A DNA stretch of 54,187 bases from a bacterium (GTDB taxonomy: Bacteria; Planctomycetota; Planctomycetia; Gemmatales; Gemmataceae): assembly GCA_017308215.1 (NCBI GenBank), contig JAFKFQ010000264.1, positions 1 to 54,187 on the forward strand, in the 5' to 3' direction. Shown piece after piece: positions 8,125-16,334 of the stretch (position 1 is the first letter of the stretch; each line of letters starts with the position of its first letter). Position numbers and translations under genes: made by a program. The notes under the pieces are model-generated. The model saw only the letters and a program-made list of their open reading frames with translations. It searched no databases and had not been told where the DNA came from.

Positions 8125-8565
8125 ATGCCGTCACCAAGCAAGCGCCCGTCCCCACCATCCGGGGAGAGTTTTCCGCCCGGGTCCGTCCTCGCCTTCCTGG
8201 CCGACCGCAACCAAGTCGATTTCGAGCTCGACTTTTTCACCCGCATCCTCACCGGCAACCCGGACTTCCACGAAGTCCTGCGGGCACAGGCGAGCAACCT
8301 GACGACAAAGGGCCGCCTCCACGACGGTCTAACGATCGACAAAAAACTCGTGTCTGCGCGCCCCGCCGATCCGACCGCCCACTACAACCTCGCCTGCCGC
8401 TACGCCCTGCTGAAGCAGCCGGACCTGGCGCTGGTGACGCTCCGCAAAGCGGTCGAACTCGGTTACCGGGACTTCCGCTACATGGAGGAGGACCGCGACC
8501 TCGACTCGATCCGCAAGGATCCGCGCTTCCGACAACTGCTGACGGAGTTCCGGCGGCCGAAGTAG
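8125..8565 (+). CDS. TPR-repeat protein
   Basis: A 146-residue protein. After a Pro/Ser-rich start (1-20), residues 22-60 form helices (SVLAFLADRNQVDFELDFF), and residues 75-130 form a tetratricopeptide pair: DPTAHYNLACRYALLKQPDLAL followed by TLRKAVELGYRD. The closing FRYMEEDRDLDSIRKDPRFRQLL is the capping pattern seen at the end of many planctomycete TPR proteins. TPR units mediate protein-protein contacts; no partner is evident. No signal peptide, so probably cytoplasmic. It stands alone, with its own promoter upstream. Confidence 0.75.
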   Translation: MPSPSKRPSPPSGESFPPGSVLAFLADRNQVDFELDFFTRILTGNPDFHEVLRAQASNLTTKGRLHDGLTIDKKLVSARPADPTAHYNLACRYALLKQPDLALVTLRKAVELGYRDFRYMEEDRDLDSIRKDPRFRQLLTEFRRPK

Positions 8566-8593
8566 GGCCGCGCCCCCGGCCTGTCAGCTCGTG

Positions 8594-8631
8594 TGCGGCC
8601 GGCAGAATCCGATGCGGCCGGCAGAATCCGA
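8594..8631. repeat. 19-bp tandem direct repeat, two copies
   Basis: The unit beginning TGCGGCCGGCAG and ending AATCCGA occurs at 8594-8612 and 8613-8631 with no mismatch, in the intergenic space between the TPR and DUF1579 genes. No function is visible. Confidence 0.9.
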
Positions 8632-8754
8632 TCGCCCCCTCTTTGGCACACGCATTTTTGCCGCAACTGGCCTCCCCCGTCCGCCGATTGAAACGGTATA
8701 CACGAGAACACTGGGACTTGCCCTCCCGGTGTCACCCCTTACCGGAGGCCGACC

Positions 8755-9234
8755 ATGCAGCCCCCCGCCCCGCAACTCGAACACCAGTGGCTCGAACGGA
8801 TGGCCGGCGAGTGGACGTTCACGACCGAGTGCTCGATGGGACCGGGCCAGCCCCCGATGACCGGCGCGGGCACGGACACGACCGTGTCGCTCGGCGGGCT
8901 GTGGGTGATCTCGGAGTGGAAGCAGCCCGGCCCGGACGGCACGCCCATGACCAGCCGCATGACGATCGGCTACGACCCGGCCCGCGGCAAGTACGTCGGG
9001 TCGTTCGTGGCGTCGTGCATGACCCACCATTGGATCTACGAGGGCGAGCGCGAGGGCGACGTGCTCACGCTCAACGCCGACGGGCCGAGCTTCACCGACC
9101 CGACCGCGACGGCGAAGTACCAGGACATCTGGGAGCTCACCGCCGACGGCCGGCGTCTGCTGCGGTCGCGGGCGCAGCTGCCGGACGGGACGTGGGCCGA
9201 GTTCATGCGGGCCGAATACACCCGCGCCGCGTAG
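8755..9234 (+). CDS. DUF1579 family protein
   Basis: A 159-residue protein matching the DUF1579 pattern along its whole length: LERMAGEWTF near the N-terminus, LGGLWVISEW in the middle, the typical MTIGYDPARGKYVGSFVAS stretch, then YEGEREGDVLTL and the lipocalin-like strand pattern to the end. Members are small beta-barrel-like proteins of unknown role, often in planctomycetes and proteobacteria. There is no signal peptide. It lies 30 bases upstream of the CoA-transferase gene on the same strand, so the two are probably co-transcribed. Confidence 0.85.
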   Translation: MQPPAPQLEHQWLERMAGEWTFTTECSMGPGQPPMTGAGTDTTVSLGGLWVISEWKQPGPDGTPMTSRMTIGYDPARGKYVGSFVASCMTHHWIYEGEREGDVLTLNADGPSFTDPTATAKYQDIWELTADGRRLLRSRAQLPDGTWAEFMRAEYTRAA

Positions 9235-9264
9235 GACGACGCTACCCCCTCCCCGGGTCGCGCC

Positions 9265-10233
9265 ATGACCAGTTCCGACGACGCCCGCGCCGCGTTCGCC
9301 GCCAAGCCGCGCGGGCTGACCGACAAGGTGATGCCGGTCGCCGAGGCTGTCCGCCGGTTCGTGAAGGACGGCGACTACTTCGCGGCCGGCGGCTTCGGCA
9401 CCAACCGCATCCCCACGGCGGTGCTGCACGAAATCCTCCGCCAGGGCCGGCAGAACCTCGGGTTCGCCGGCCACACCAGCACGCACGACTTCGAGATCCT
9501 GTGCGCCGGCAACCTGACCGGCCGCGGGCAGACGCTCGCGCTGGTGGACGTGGCGTACATCCTCGGCCTGGAGGCCCGCGGCCTGTCGCCGCACGCCCGC
9601 CGCGTAGTCGAGAGCGGCAACGTCACCTGCGTCGAGTGGACGAACTACACGCTCGCCCTCCGGTTCGCCGCCGCCGCGATGGGCGTGCCGTTTCTCCCCG
9701 CCCGGAGCATGCTGGGCACCGACACGTTCGCCCGCAGCGGCGCGAAGCCGCTCACCTGCCCGTTCACCGGTGAGGCTGTCGCCGCGCTCCCCGCTCTGTA
9801 CCCGGACGTGGCGGCGATCCATGTCCACGAGGCGGACCGCTACGGCAACGCCCGCTTCCTTGGTCCGTCGGTCGCCGACAACGACCTCGCCCGCGCCGCC
9901 AGGCGCGTCATTATTACGTGCGAGCGACTGGTTCCGCACGAGGAGATGCGCCGAAACCCGCACCTGACGACGATCCCATTCCTGTGCGTCGATGCCGTGT
10001 GCGAGGTGCCGTTCGGCAGCTACCCGGGGAACATGCCGGGCGAATACTTCTCCGACGAGGACCACCTACGCCTGTGGCTCGACGTGGAGCGCGACCCGGC
10101 GGCGTTCCTCCAGTTCCTCGACGACCACGTTTACGGAGTGAAGGATTTCGTCGAGTACCTCGAGCGCTGCGGCGGCCTGCCGCGCCTCCAGCACCTCCGC
10201 CACCGCGAACACCTGCTGCACATGGGGCGGTGA
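9265..10233 (+). CDS. CoA-transferase subunit A (glutaconate/3-oxoacid CoA-transferase family)
   Basis: A 322-residue protein with the class I CoA-transferase alpha-subunit pattern: AVRRFVKDGDYFAAGGFGTNRIP (CoA-binding loop, about 27-48), FAGHTSTHDFEIL, GLEARGLSPHARR, and AIHVHEADRYGNARFLGPSVADNDLARAAR (about 185-215). In two-subunit enzymes the catalytic Glu sits in subunit B. No subunit B gene follows here; the next gene is a caspase-fold protein. Either the partner is encoded elsewhere or the protein works differently. The C-terminal about 50 residues (DDHVYGVKDFVEYLERCGG) match GctA-type subunits. The substrate is not predictable. Confidence 0.82.
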   Translation: MTSSDDARAAFAAKPRGLTDKVMPVAEAVRRFVKDGDYFAAGGFGTNRIPTAVLHEILRQGRQNLGFAGHTSTHDFEILCAGNLTGRGQTLALVDVAYILGLEARGLSPHARRVVESGNVTCVEWTNYTLALRFAAAAMGVPFLPARSMLGTDTFARSGAKPLTCPFTGEAVAALPALYPDVAAIHVHEADRYGNARFLGPSVADNDLARAARRVIITCERLVPHEEMRRNPHLTTIPFLCVDAVCEVPFGSYPGNMPGEYFSDEDHLRLWLDVERDPAAFLQFLDDHVYGVKDFVEYLERCGGLPRLQHLRHREHLLHMGR

Positions 10234-10235
10234 AA

Positions 10236-10338
10236 GGAAGGAAGTTTTTGGCAGGATGAACAGGATCGAACAGGATGAAAAACACAATCGGAATTCATCC
10301 TGTCTGAATCCTGTTCATCCTGTCAAAAACTGCCTTCC
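10236..10338. repeat. dispersed palindromic element, copy 1 (core TTTTTGRCAGGATGAACAGG)
   Basis: An imperfect hairpin: left arm starts GGAAGGAAGTTTTTGG at 10236, right arm ends CAAAAACTGCCTTCC at 10338, with two mismatches over the outer 31 bases and weaker pairing further in. The core recurs as a perfect 44-bp stem at 49144-49236. It lies just after the CoA-transferase stop and may act as a terminator. Confidence 0.85.
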
Positions 10339-10346
10339 TCCGCACT

Positions 10347-10376
10347 TTGTTTCCGCCCGTTCGGTCGCGGTACAAT
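10347..10376 (+). promoter_or_regulatory. putative sigma70 promoter of the caspase-fold gene
   Basis: TTGTTT (10347-10352) and TACAAT (10371-10376) with an 18-base spacer, 30 bases before the GTG at 10406. It supports a start at 10397 or 10406 rather than inside the palindrome. Confidence 0.5.
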
Positions 10377-10405
10377 TCCCCTTTCAACCCCGCCAGGTGC
10401 CCGCC

Positions 10406-11887
10406 GTGCCGGACCGTGCCGCCCTCGTGATCGCCGTCGAGACGTTCTTCGAAGCCGCCCCGCCGGTCCCTTATGCCGCCGCCGACGCCGCGGAATTGCT
10501 ACGGGCGCTGCCGGCCGCGGGGTACGACGCCGACCGCTGCGTCCTCGTCGCCGGCCACCGCACCACGAAGGCGGGGATCGAGTCGCACCTGGCGCGCCTC
10601 GGCAAGCTCATCGGCAAGCCCGACTCGCTGCTGGTGCTGGTCGTCGGGCGCGCCTTCGCGCACAAGGGCCGCGGCTACCTCGCCTGCGCCGACACGCTCC
10701 CCGCCGACCTGCCCGGCACGGCGGTCCCGGTCGCCGACCTGCTCACGGCGCTGCACAAGACGCGCTGCCCGGAAGTGACCGTCCTCCTCGACCTCGACCC
10801 ACTCGCCGTCACCGGCGAGCTCGCGCCGTCGGGCCTCGACGAGGACGAACTCCAGAAGATGTTCGGCGACTCGCCGGCGTGCGTCGGACTGCTCGCGTCA
10901 GCGCCGGGGGAGCGGTCGTTCGAGTCGGCACAGTTGCGGCACGGCATCTGGCGGGCGCACCTGCTCGAAGCGTTCACCGGCAAGACGCGCGCAGGCGTCG
11001 AGAAGGACGGCACGCTCACCGCCGCCGGACTCCACGCCTTCCTCGCCGACGCGGTGCCGCGCACCCTCCGCCGCGCCTACGAGACGCCGCAGGAACAGAC
11101 GCCGCTGCTGTTCGGTGAGGCGCACGGGGCGAACGTCGTCGCCGACCTCGGCGCGCTGCTCGGGTCCGGCGGCGAGCTGCTCGACCCGGCGCGGATGAAG
11201 CGCGTCGTGTTCCGCTCCGAAACGCCCGGCCGCGTGAAAGACCTCGCCGGGTTCCACAAATCGCACTCGCTCCCGGACCGGGCGAACGAGTGGGCGCGGA
11301 AGTACGTCAACCGCGTCGCCCGGCCGGACATCAAGGCCGACCTCGACCAGACCTTCGACGCCGTCCGCGAGACGTTCAGCTACAAGCGCAAAGACCTCGA
11401 CGCCTCCGCCGAGCGCGACGGCCTCGGGTTCCTCCGCACGCCGGACTTCGAGTACACGGTGACGGTCGAGGTGAACCCGGACGACCCGACGGAGGTGGTC
11501 TGGCGCCGCGAGATCGGCCGGCTGGCGAACCCGGAGTTCGTGCGCTCGCAAGGGTTCGCCGACGTGTTCGGCGGGCGGTTCGACCGCCTCGTATTCGAGT
11601 TCGCGGTGCCGGTCGACGTCGCCGAGTTCGTGGACCGCATCGAGGACGCCCCGCCGGAGGGCGTGAAGGTTCACGTCGCCAGCGGCGCCGACACGGCGGA
11701 GGTGCGCCTCGCCGGGTTCGCCGGCCGCGTGAGCGTGAGCCGCACGGCGGTGACGATCGAGGGCCGCCCCGGCGCCGGCGCGTCGCTGCTCGACCAGTTC
11801 CTCGCGTTCCTCCGCACCTTCCGCGGCGTCGGCGAGTCGAAGGCGCTGCCCGGACACACGAAATCCGCCACGGACGGACACGGATGA
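10406..11887 (+). CDS. caspase-fold (C14-like) protein without catalytic His/Cys: pseudocaspase
   Basis: 493 residues from GTG 10406 (GTG 10397 is an alternative); the frame is open further upstream but there runs through a palindromic repeat. Residues 1-230 follow the caspase-like C14 plan: RAALVIAVETF, YAAADAAELLRAL, then the strand SLLVLVVG and KGRGYLACADT, then VTVLLDLDPLA. Where active members have GHG the codons read Gly-Arg-Ala (Arg82); where they have D-x-C the sequence is LDLDP (Asp131). Both catalytic residues are therefore gone while the fold pattern remains. Residues about 270-490 are an uncharacterised region with FEYTVTVEVNPDDPTEVVWRR. The last residues (ATDGHG) and the stop come from another palindromic repeat. 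Probably a scaffold or pseudoenzyme. Confidence 0.7.
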   Translation: MPDRAALVIAVETFFEAAPPVPYAAADAAELLRALPAAGYDADRCVLVAGHRTTKAGIESHLARLGKLIGKPDSLLVLVVGRAFAHKGRGYLACADTLPADLPGTAVPVADLLTALHKTRCPEVTVLLDLDPLAVTGELAPSGLDEDELQKMFGDSPACVGLLASAPGERSFESAQLRHGIWRAHLLEAFTGKTRAGVEKDGTLTAAGLHAFLADAVPRTLRRAYETPQEQTPLLFGEAHGANVVADLGALLGSGGELLDPARMKRVVFRSETPGRVKDLAGFHKSHSLPDRANEWARKYVNRVARPDIKADLDQTFDAVRETFSYKRKDLDASAERDGLGFLRTPDFEYTVTVEVNPDDPTEVVWRREIGRLANPEFVRSQGFADVFGGRFDRLVFEFAVPVDVAEFVDRIEDAPPEGVKVHVASGADTAEVRLAGFAGRVSVSRTAVTIEGRPGAGASLLDQFLAFLRTFRGVGESKALPGHTKSATDGHG

Positions 11888-11963
11888 AACACGGATCAGA
11901 GCCGAGACAGGATTTGAACTTGCCTTGGTTCTGATCCGTGTCTTATCCATGTCCATCCGTGGC
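11867..11963. repeat. palindromic element of the CCACGGA/CACGGAT family
   Basis: Left arm 11867-11903 (begins GCCACGGACGGACACGG) pairs with right arm 11927-11963 (ends CATGTCCATCCGTGGC), 37 bases each with about six mismatches, loop of 23 bases. The left arm overlaps the end of the pseudocaspase gene and supplies its stop codon. Confidence 0.85.
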
Positions 11964-12010
11964 CAGATCGATCGGTACACTAACCCGGTTACGCCACCAC
12001 CGGGGAACCC

Positions 12011-13759
12011 ATGTCCGCCGCGCCCGAGCCGCTACAGGTGCTTGTCATCGACGACGACAAGCTCCTGGCCGAGACGATCGCCGAGAGCCTGGAGCGCCGC
12101 GGCCACACCGTCACCGTCGCCACCAGCGGGAAGGCCGGCGCCGCCAGGCTCGACCAGGAGCCGTTCGACGTGGTCTTCACCGACCTGCGGATGGCCGACC
12201 TCGACGGGTTCGCCATCGTCGAGAAGGCCCGCCGGGTGCTGCCGGACGCCGACGTGTTCGTCGTCACCGGGTACGCCGAGGTGAAGACGGCGGTCGAGGC
12301 GATGCGACTCGGGGCCGCACACTACCTGACCAAGCCGCTCGACCTGACCGAGCTCCGCGCCGTGGTGGACAAGTCCGCCGCCCGCGCCCGCACGGTCCGC
12401 GAGTTGCGCCGCCAGCTCGACGAGAAGTTCGGGTTCGAGGGGGTCGTCGGCAACAGCCCGAAGATGCAGCGCGTGCTGCAACTCCTCAAGGCGTACGCGC
12501 CGACGGCGGCGACGGTGCTGGTGCTCGGCGAGAACGGCACCGGCAAGGAGCTCGCCGCCCGGGCGCTGCACACGAACAGCCCGCGGAAGGGCCGCCCGTT
12601 CGTGGCGATGAACTGCGCCGCGCTCAACGAGAACCTGCTCGACGACGACATGTTCGGCCACGAGGACGGCGCGTTCACGGGCGCGAAGGGGCGCCGCGCC
12701 GGGCGGTTCGAGCACGCCACCGGCGGCACGCTGTTCCTCGACGAGGTGGCCGACATGCCGCTCGCCCTCCAGGCGAAGCTGCTGCGCGTGCTGGAGAACG
12801 GCGAGGTGACGCGCATCGGCGCGAACGACCCGATCAAGGTGGACGTACGCATCGTCGCCGCGACGAACCGCGACCTCGACGCCCTGGTGAAGGAGGGCAA
12901 GTTCCGCCTCGACCTGCTCCACCGCCTGAAGGTCGGTGTGGTGCGCCTCCCCGCGCTCCGCGACCGCCGCGAAGACGTTCCGCCGCTCGCCGCGCACTTC
13001 CTCAAAGACCTGGCGAAGCGCCACGGCAAACCGGTCCCGAAGGTGGCGGCGGCAGTGTGGAAGGCGCTCGAGGCGCACGACTGGCCCGGGAACGTCCGCG
13101 AGCTGCGCAACCTCCTCGACTCGATGCTCGTCCTCGACCTCGACGGCGAACTCACGCTCGACGACCTGCCCGAAGACTCCGGCCTGAAGCCGGCGCCGGC
13201 GGCGGGGGAGGCCGCGGCCGGCGCCGACTACCTGATCGGCCGCCCGCTCGCGGAAGTGGAGCGGTACTACATGGAGAAGGCGCTGGAGCTCACCGGCGGG
13301 AACCGCGAGGAGGCGGCCCGGCTGCTCGGGATCGGCGAGCGGACGCGGGAGGGAGACGGGATGGAATTGGTGGAGGACGAGGACGGCATATACCCGTCAT
13401 CCGACGGGCGGCCGTTCGCGGAATCCGATACGCACCGTGAGGTCTTGGCCGACCTAATCGAGCGCCTGAAGGTGCGATACGCCGACCGCGGCGACGTGTA
13501 CGTGAGCGGCAACCTGCTCGTCTACTACGCCGAGGGGAAGCCGAAGAAGTGCCTCTCGCCCGACTGCTTCGTCGTGTTCGGCGTCCCCGCCGGCCGCCGG
13601 CGGACCTTCAAGCCGTGGGAAGAAGGCGCGTTCCCGTCCGTCGTGTTCGAGGCCACGTCGCGCAAGACCAAGGCCGAGGACACCGGCAAGAAGTTCCGCG
13701 TCTATCAGGATGTCTGGCAGGTCCGCGAACTCTTCCTCTTCGACCCGACGCAGGACTAA
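12011..13759 (+). CDS. NtrC-type sigma54 response regulator, HTH truncated and fused to the N-terminal part of a Uma2 protein
   Basis: Residues 5-120 are a receiver domain with the phosphoacceptor Asp58 (TDLRM), the acidic pair IDDD, VTGY and TKPLD. Residues about 140-375 are the AAA+ sigma54-activator domain with Walker A GENGTGKE, an intact GAFTGA loop and LFLDEVADM. The Fis-type helix-turn-helix runs normally through [17 protein letters not shown] (to residue 445) but lacks the recognition end (normally LYRKLKEY). From 446 on the frame enters Uma2 sequence: [29 protein letters not shown] and [10 protein letters not shown], ending in FDPTQD. DNA binding is probably impaired while ATPase and sigma54 contact could persist. 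No partner kinase is adjacent. Confidence 0.85.
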   Translation: MSAAPEPLQVLVIDDDKLLAETIAESLERRGHTVTVATSGKAGAARLDQEPFDVVFTDLRMADLDGFAIVEKARRVLPDADVFVVTGYAEVKTAVEAMRLGAAHYLTKPLDLTELRAVVDKSAARARTVRELRRQLDEKFGFEGVVGNSPKMQRVLQLLKAYAPTAATVLVLGENGTGKELAARALHTNSPRKGRPFVAMNCAALNENLLDDDMFGHEDGAFTGAKGRRAGRFEHATGGTLFLDEVADMPLALQAKLLRVLENGEVTRIGANDPIKVDVRIVAATNRDLDALVKEGKFRLDLLHRLKVGVVRLPALRDRREDVPPLAAHFLKDLAKRHGKPVPKVAAAVWKALEAHDWPGNVRELRNLLDSMLVLDLDGELTLDDLPEDSGLKPAPAAGEAAAGADYLIGRPLAEVERYYMEKALELTGGNREEAARLLGIGERTREGDGMELVEDEDGIYPSSDGRPFAESDTHREVLADLIERLKVRYADRGDVYVSGNLLVYYAEGKPKKCLSPDCFVVFGVPAGRRRTFKPWEEGAFPSVVFEATSRKTKAEDTGKKFRVYQDVWQVRELFLFDPTQD

Positions 13760-14047
13760 CTCGAATCCCCGCTCATGGGCTACCGTTTGGCTCGCAGTGC
13801 CTTCAAGCCGATCCGCCCGACGCGCGGCCGGATGGCGAGCACCGAACTCGGCATCACGCTGGAAGTCAACGAAACCCGCCTGATCCTGCGCGACGTGCCG
13901 ACCGGCGAGGAGTTATTACGGCAAGGGGAAGCCGAATTCCGTCGGGAGCGAGCCGCACGGCTCGCGGACGCCGCCGAGTTCCGCGCCGAGTTGGACCGGC
14001 TCAAGGCCGAACTCGAAGCCCTCAAGGAACGGACCGCGCCCCGGTGA
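13361..14047 (+). pseudogene. Uma2-family gene split by an in-frame TAA
   Basis: Uma2 homology begins at the ATG at 13361, which has its own GGGAGGGA ribosome site. It continues to residue FDPTQD, hits TAA at 13757-13759, and resumes in the same frame without any shift: LESPLMGYRLARSAF, LGITLEV, LRDVPTGEELL, ending in a coiled-coil tail (RAELDRLKAELEALKER). Intact family members read through here as FDPT-x-x-Y-L, so the TAA most simply replaces a Tyr codon (TAC or TAT). The 3' part (ATG 13775) could be made as a separate 90-residue peptide. The gene appears to have been inserted into the 3' end of the regulator gene and later inactivated. Confidence 0.75.
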
Positions 14048-14119
14048 GTCGGGCAATGCGACCACCGACATTGCCCGTCTACGACCGTCGTGGGACAACA
14101 ACCCATCACCATCTGAACC

Positions 14120-14287
14120 GATCTCGCGGTCGGCCGGGAGTTGGTCCGGGTACTGACAGCCCACGGACTCAAGACAGAATGGGACGGAACCTGGGCAAAC
14201 CGGATTGCCGTCCTGCTCGACTGGAAACGCCGCCGGCCACTGGTCGCCGGATTCGGGTGCGCGCCGCCGCGTCGGCCCGCCAACTGA
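14120..14287 (+). pseudogene. 3' remnant of an unidentified gene (LDWKRRR-type end)
   Basis: After a stop at 14114-14116, one frame reads DLAVGRELVRVLTAHGLK, then TEWDGTWANRIAVLLDWKRRR, and ends at TGA 14285. The pattern resembles the C-terminus of DUF6891-like planctomycete/actinobacterial proteins (recollection, not tested). No start codon or upstream homology is visible. It sits between the broken Uma2 gene and mutL, as if this gap had collected gene debris. Confidence 0.4.
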
Positions 14288-14325
14288 GCTTCCGCCCGCG
14301 GCCGGTGCCGGCCGATAGTAGACTC

Positions 14326-16257
14326 ATGCCGCGTATTCACCAACTACCCTCGCACGTCGTCACCAAGATCGCCGCCGGCGAGGTCATCGAGCGGCCGTCG
14401 TCGGTCGTCAAGGAGCTCGTCGAGAACGCCATCGACGCCGGCTCCACCCGCATCGACATCGACCTGGAGGCCGGCGGCACCGAACTCATCCGCGTCGCCG
14501 ACGACGGCTGCGGCATCGAGCCGGACGACCTGCCGCTCGCCTTCGCCCAGCACGCCACCAGCAAGCTCCGCAGCGCGGACGACCTGTTCGCCATCGACAC
14601 GATGGGCTTCCGCGGCGAGGCGCTGGCGTCGATCGCCGGGGTCGGCAAGGTGACGTTGCAGTCGCGCCCGCCGGCGCTCGCCAGCGGGTCGGAACTGCGC
14701 AGCGACGGCGGCGACCTGTCGCCGATCCGGCCGTGGAACGGGTCGCCGGGGACGCGCATCGAGGTGCGGCACCTGTTCTACAACGTGCCGGTGCGGAAGA
14801 AGTTCCTCAAGAGTGTCGCCACCGAGCTCGGTCACGTCTGCGAGACGGTCACCCGGCTGGCGCTCGGCAACCCGACGCTCCACCTCGTGCTGCGGCACAA
14901 CGGCAAGCTCGTGTACGAGGTGCCGGCGTCGGCTGGGCTCGCCGACCGCATCGGGCTGTTCTTCGGCGGCGAGGTCCGCGACGCGCTGTACGAGGTCGAC
15001 AGCGGTCCCGGCCGGCAGCGGCTCGTCGGGTTCATCGCCGACCCGAAGTGCGACCGCGGCAACGCCAAGCTGCAATACCTGTTCGTGAACGGCCGCTGGT
15101 TCCGCGACCGCAGCCTCGGCCACGCGCTGCAAGAAAGCTACCGCGGCCTCCTGATGACGGGGCGCTACGCGGTCGGCTTCCTGTTCCTGACGGTGCCGCC
15201 GGACAGCTTGGACGTGAACGTCCACCCGACGAAGGCCGAGGTGCGCTTCCAGGAGAACTCGCTGATCTACTCGCTGGTCCGCGCGACGGTGAAGAACCGA
15301 CTACTGCGCGAGAACCTCGTGCCGCACATCGCGCCGCCGACCGGCGAAACCGACATCGAGCGACGGGAGGCGGGGGACGGGAGACAGGAAACGCCCGAGC
15401 CGGGGCTGTTCTCGCCGCGGCAGGCGATCGCCGAGCGCACTGTAGCGCCGTGGGAAATGCCGGCGCCAGCACCGTGGCGCGCCGAGGTCGTGGCGCCGGT
15501 CGCGGACCCGTTCGCGGGGCTGGTCCGCCCGACGGGGCCGGCACCGCGCCTGCCCATACCGAGCCCCGAGCCCTTGCCCCAACTCGAGCCTGAGGCTGAG
15601 CCCGAGCCCGTGCCTGTTAGCAGCGGACTGACGACCACCGCTCCCCCGGAACCGACGGCTACGCCGGCGCCGTTCCCGCTGCCGGCGCCGGGCACGGCGC
15701 TGCAGGTTCACGACGCCTACCTCGTGCTCGAAACGCCGGACGGGATGCTGGTGATCGACCAGCACGCGCTGCATGAGCGCATCCTGTTCGAGCAGTTCCG
15801 CCGCCGCATCCGCGAGGGGAAGCTCGAAGTGCAGCGGCTCCTCATCCCGGAGCCGATCGACCTGCCGGCGGAGCAGGCGGCGCTGGTGCTGGAGGCGGCC
15901 GACGCGCTGCGCGAGCTCGGGCTGGAGGTGTCGGACTTCGGCGGGAACACGGTGCTGCTGTCCAGCTACCCGACGCTCCTCGGCCGGCGGCCGGCGCACG
16001 AGATCTTTCAGGGCGTGGTCGATTACCTGCTGACGAAGGAGCGCCCGCCGACGCGCGACGCGCTGCTCCACGACCTGACGGCGACGATGGCGTGCAAGGC
16101 GGCGGTGAAGGCCGGCGACCGGCTGACGCCGGAGGAGATTTCGTACCTGCTCCACCTGCGCCAGCTCGCCGAGGACAGCCACCACTGCCCGCACGGCCGC
16201 CCCACGTCGCTCCGCTTCACCCGCCAGGAGCTCGACAAGCAGTTCGGCCGCATCTGA
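14326..16257 (+). CDS. mutL: DNA mismatch repair protein MutL, endonuclease type
   Basis: A 643-residue protein. The N-terminal GHKL ATPase (1-330) is complete: KIAAGEVIERPSSVVKELVENAIDAG, DDGCGI, TMGFRGEALASIAGV and the VHPTKAEVRF strand. A Pro/Glu-rich linker (about 350-445, including PEPLPQLEPEAEPEPVPV) leads to the C-terminal dimerisation domain. This carries the Mn/Zn endonuclease motif DQHALHERILFE (starting at residue 478, matching DQHA-x2-E-x4-E) and the C-terminal CPHGRP. MutL therefore probably nicks the strand itself, as expected in bacteria without MutH. The ATG at 14326 gives the canonical start MPRIHQLPSHVV. No mutS is nearby. Confidence 0.95.
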   Translation: MPRIHQLPSHVVTKIAAGEVIERPSSVVKELVENAIDAGSTRIDIDLEAGGTELIRVADDGCGIEPDDLPLAFAQHATSKLRSADDLFAIDTMGFRGEALASIAGVGKVTLQSRPPALASGSELRSDGGDLSPIRPWNGSPGTRIEVRHLFYNVPVRKKFLKSVATELGHVCETVTRLALGNPTLHLVLRHNGKLVYEVPASAGLADRIGLFFGGEVRDALYEVDSGPGRQRLVGFIADPKCDRGNAKLQYLFVNGRWFRDRSLGHALQESYRGLLMTGRYAVGFLFLTVPPDSLDVNVHPTKAEVRFQENSLIYSLVRATVKNRLLRENLVPHIAPPTGETDIERREAGDGRQETPEPGLFSPRQAIAERTVAPWEMPAPAPWRAEVVAPVADPFAGLVRPTGPAPRLPIPSPEPLPQLEPEAEPEPVPVSSGLTTTAPPEPTATPAPFPLPAPGTALQVHDAYLVLETPDGMLVIDQHALHERILFEQFRRRIREGKLEVQRLLIPEPIDLPAEQAALVLEAADALRELGLEVSDFGGNTVLLSSYPTLLGRRPAHEIFQGVVDYLLTKERPPTRDALLHDLTATMACKAAVKAGDRLTPEEISYLLHLRQLAEDSHHCPHGRPTSLRFTRQELDKQFGRI

Positions 16258-16276
16258 CCGCCGACCCCGTCGCCGC

Positions 16277-16297
16277 GCCCGGGGCGTTGCCCCGGGC
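16277..16297 (+). terminator. GC hairpin after mutL
   Basis: GCCCGGGGC (16277-16285), loop GTT, GCCCCGGGC (16289-16297): a perfect nine-base-pair stem 20 bases after the mutL stop, without a T tract. It resembles a short repeat common in GC-rich genomes. Confidence 0.45.
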
Positions 16298-16334
16298 AGC
16301 CGTCAGAGGCCGCCGCACACGCTACCATACCTGA

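Noticed and set aside
10256..10405. N-terminal extension of the caspase-fold protein from 10256
   Set aside because: The extension is translated palindromic repeat, and a promoter-like pair lies at 10347-10376, downstream of it.
16258..16334. Separate regulatory RNA between mutL and the methyltransferase
   Set aside because: Only a short perfect GC hairpin is present, which terminator or repeat function explains.
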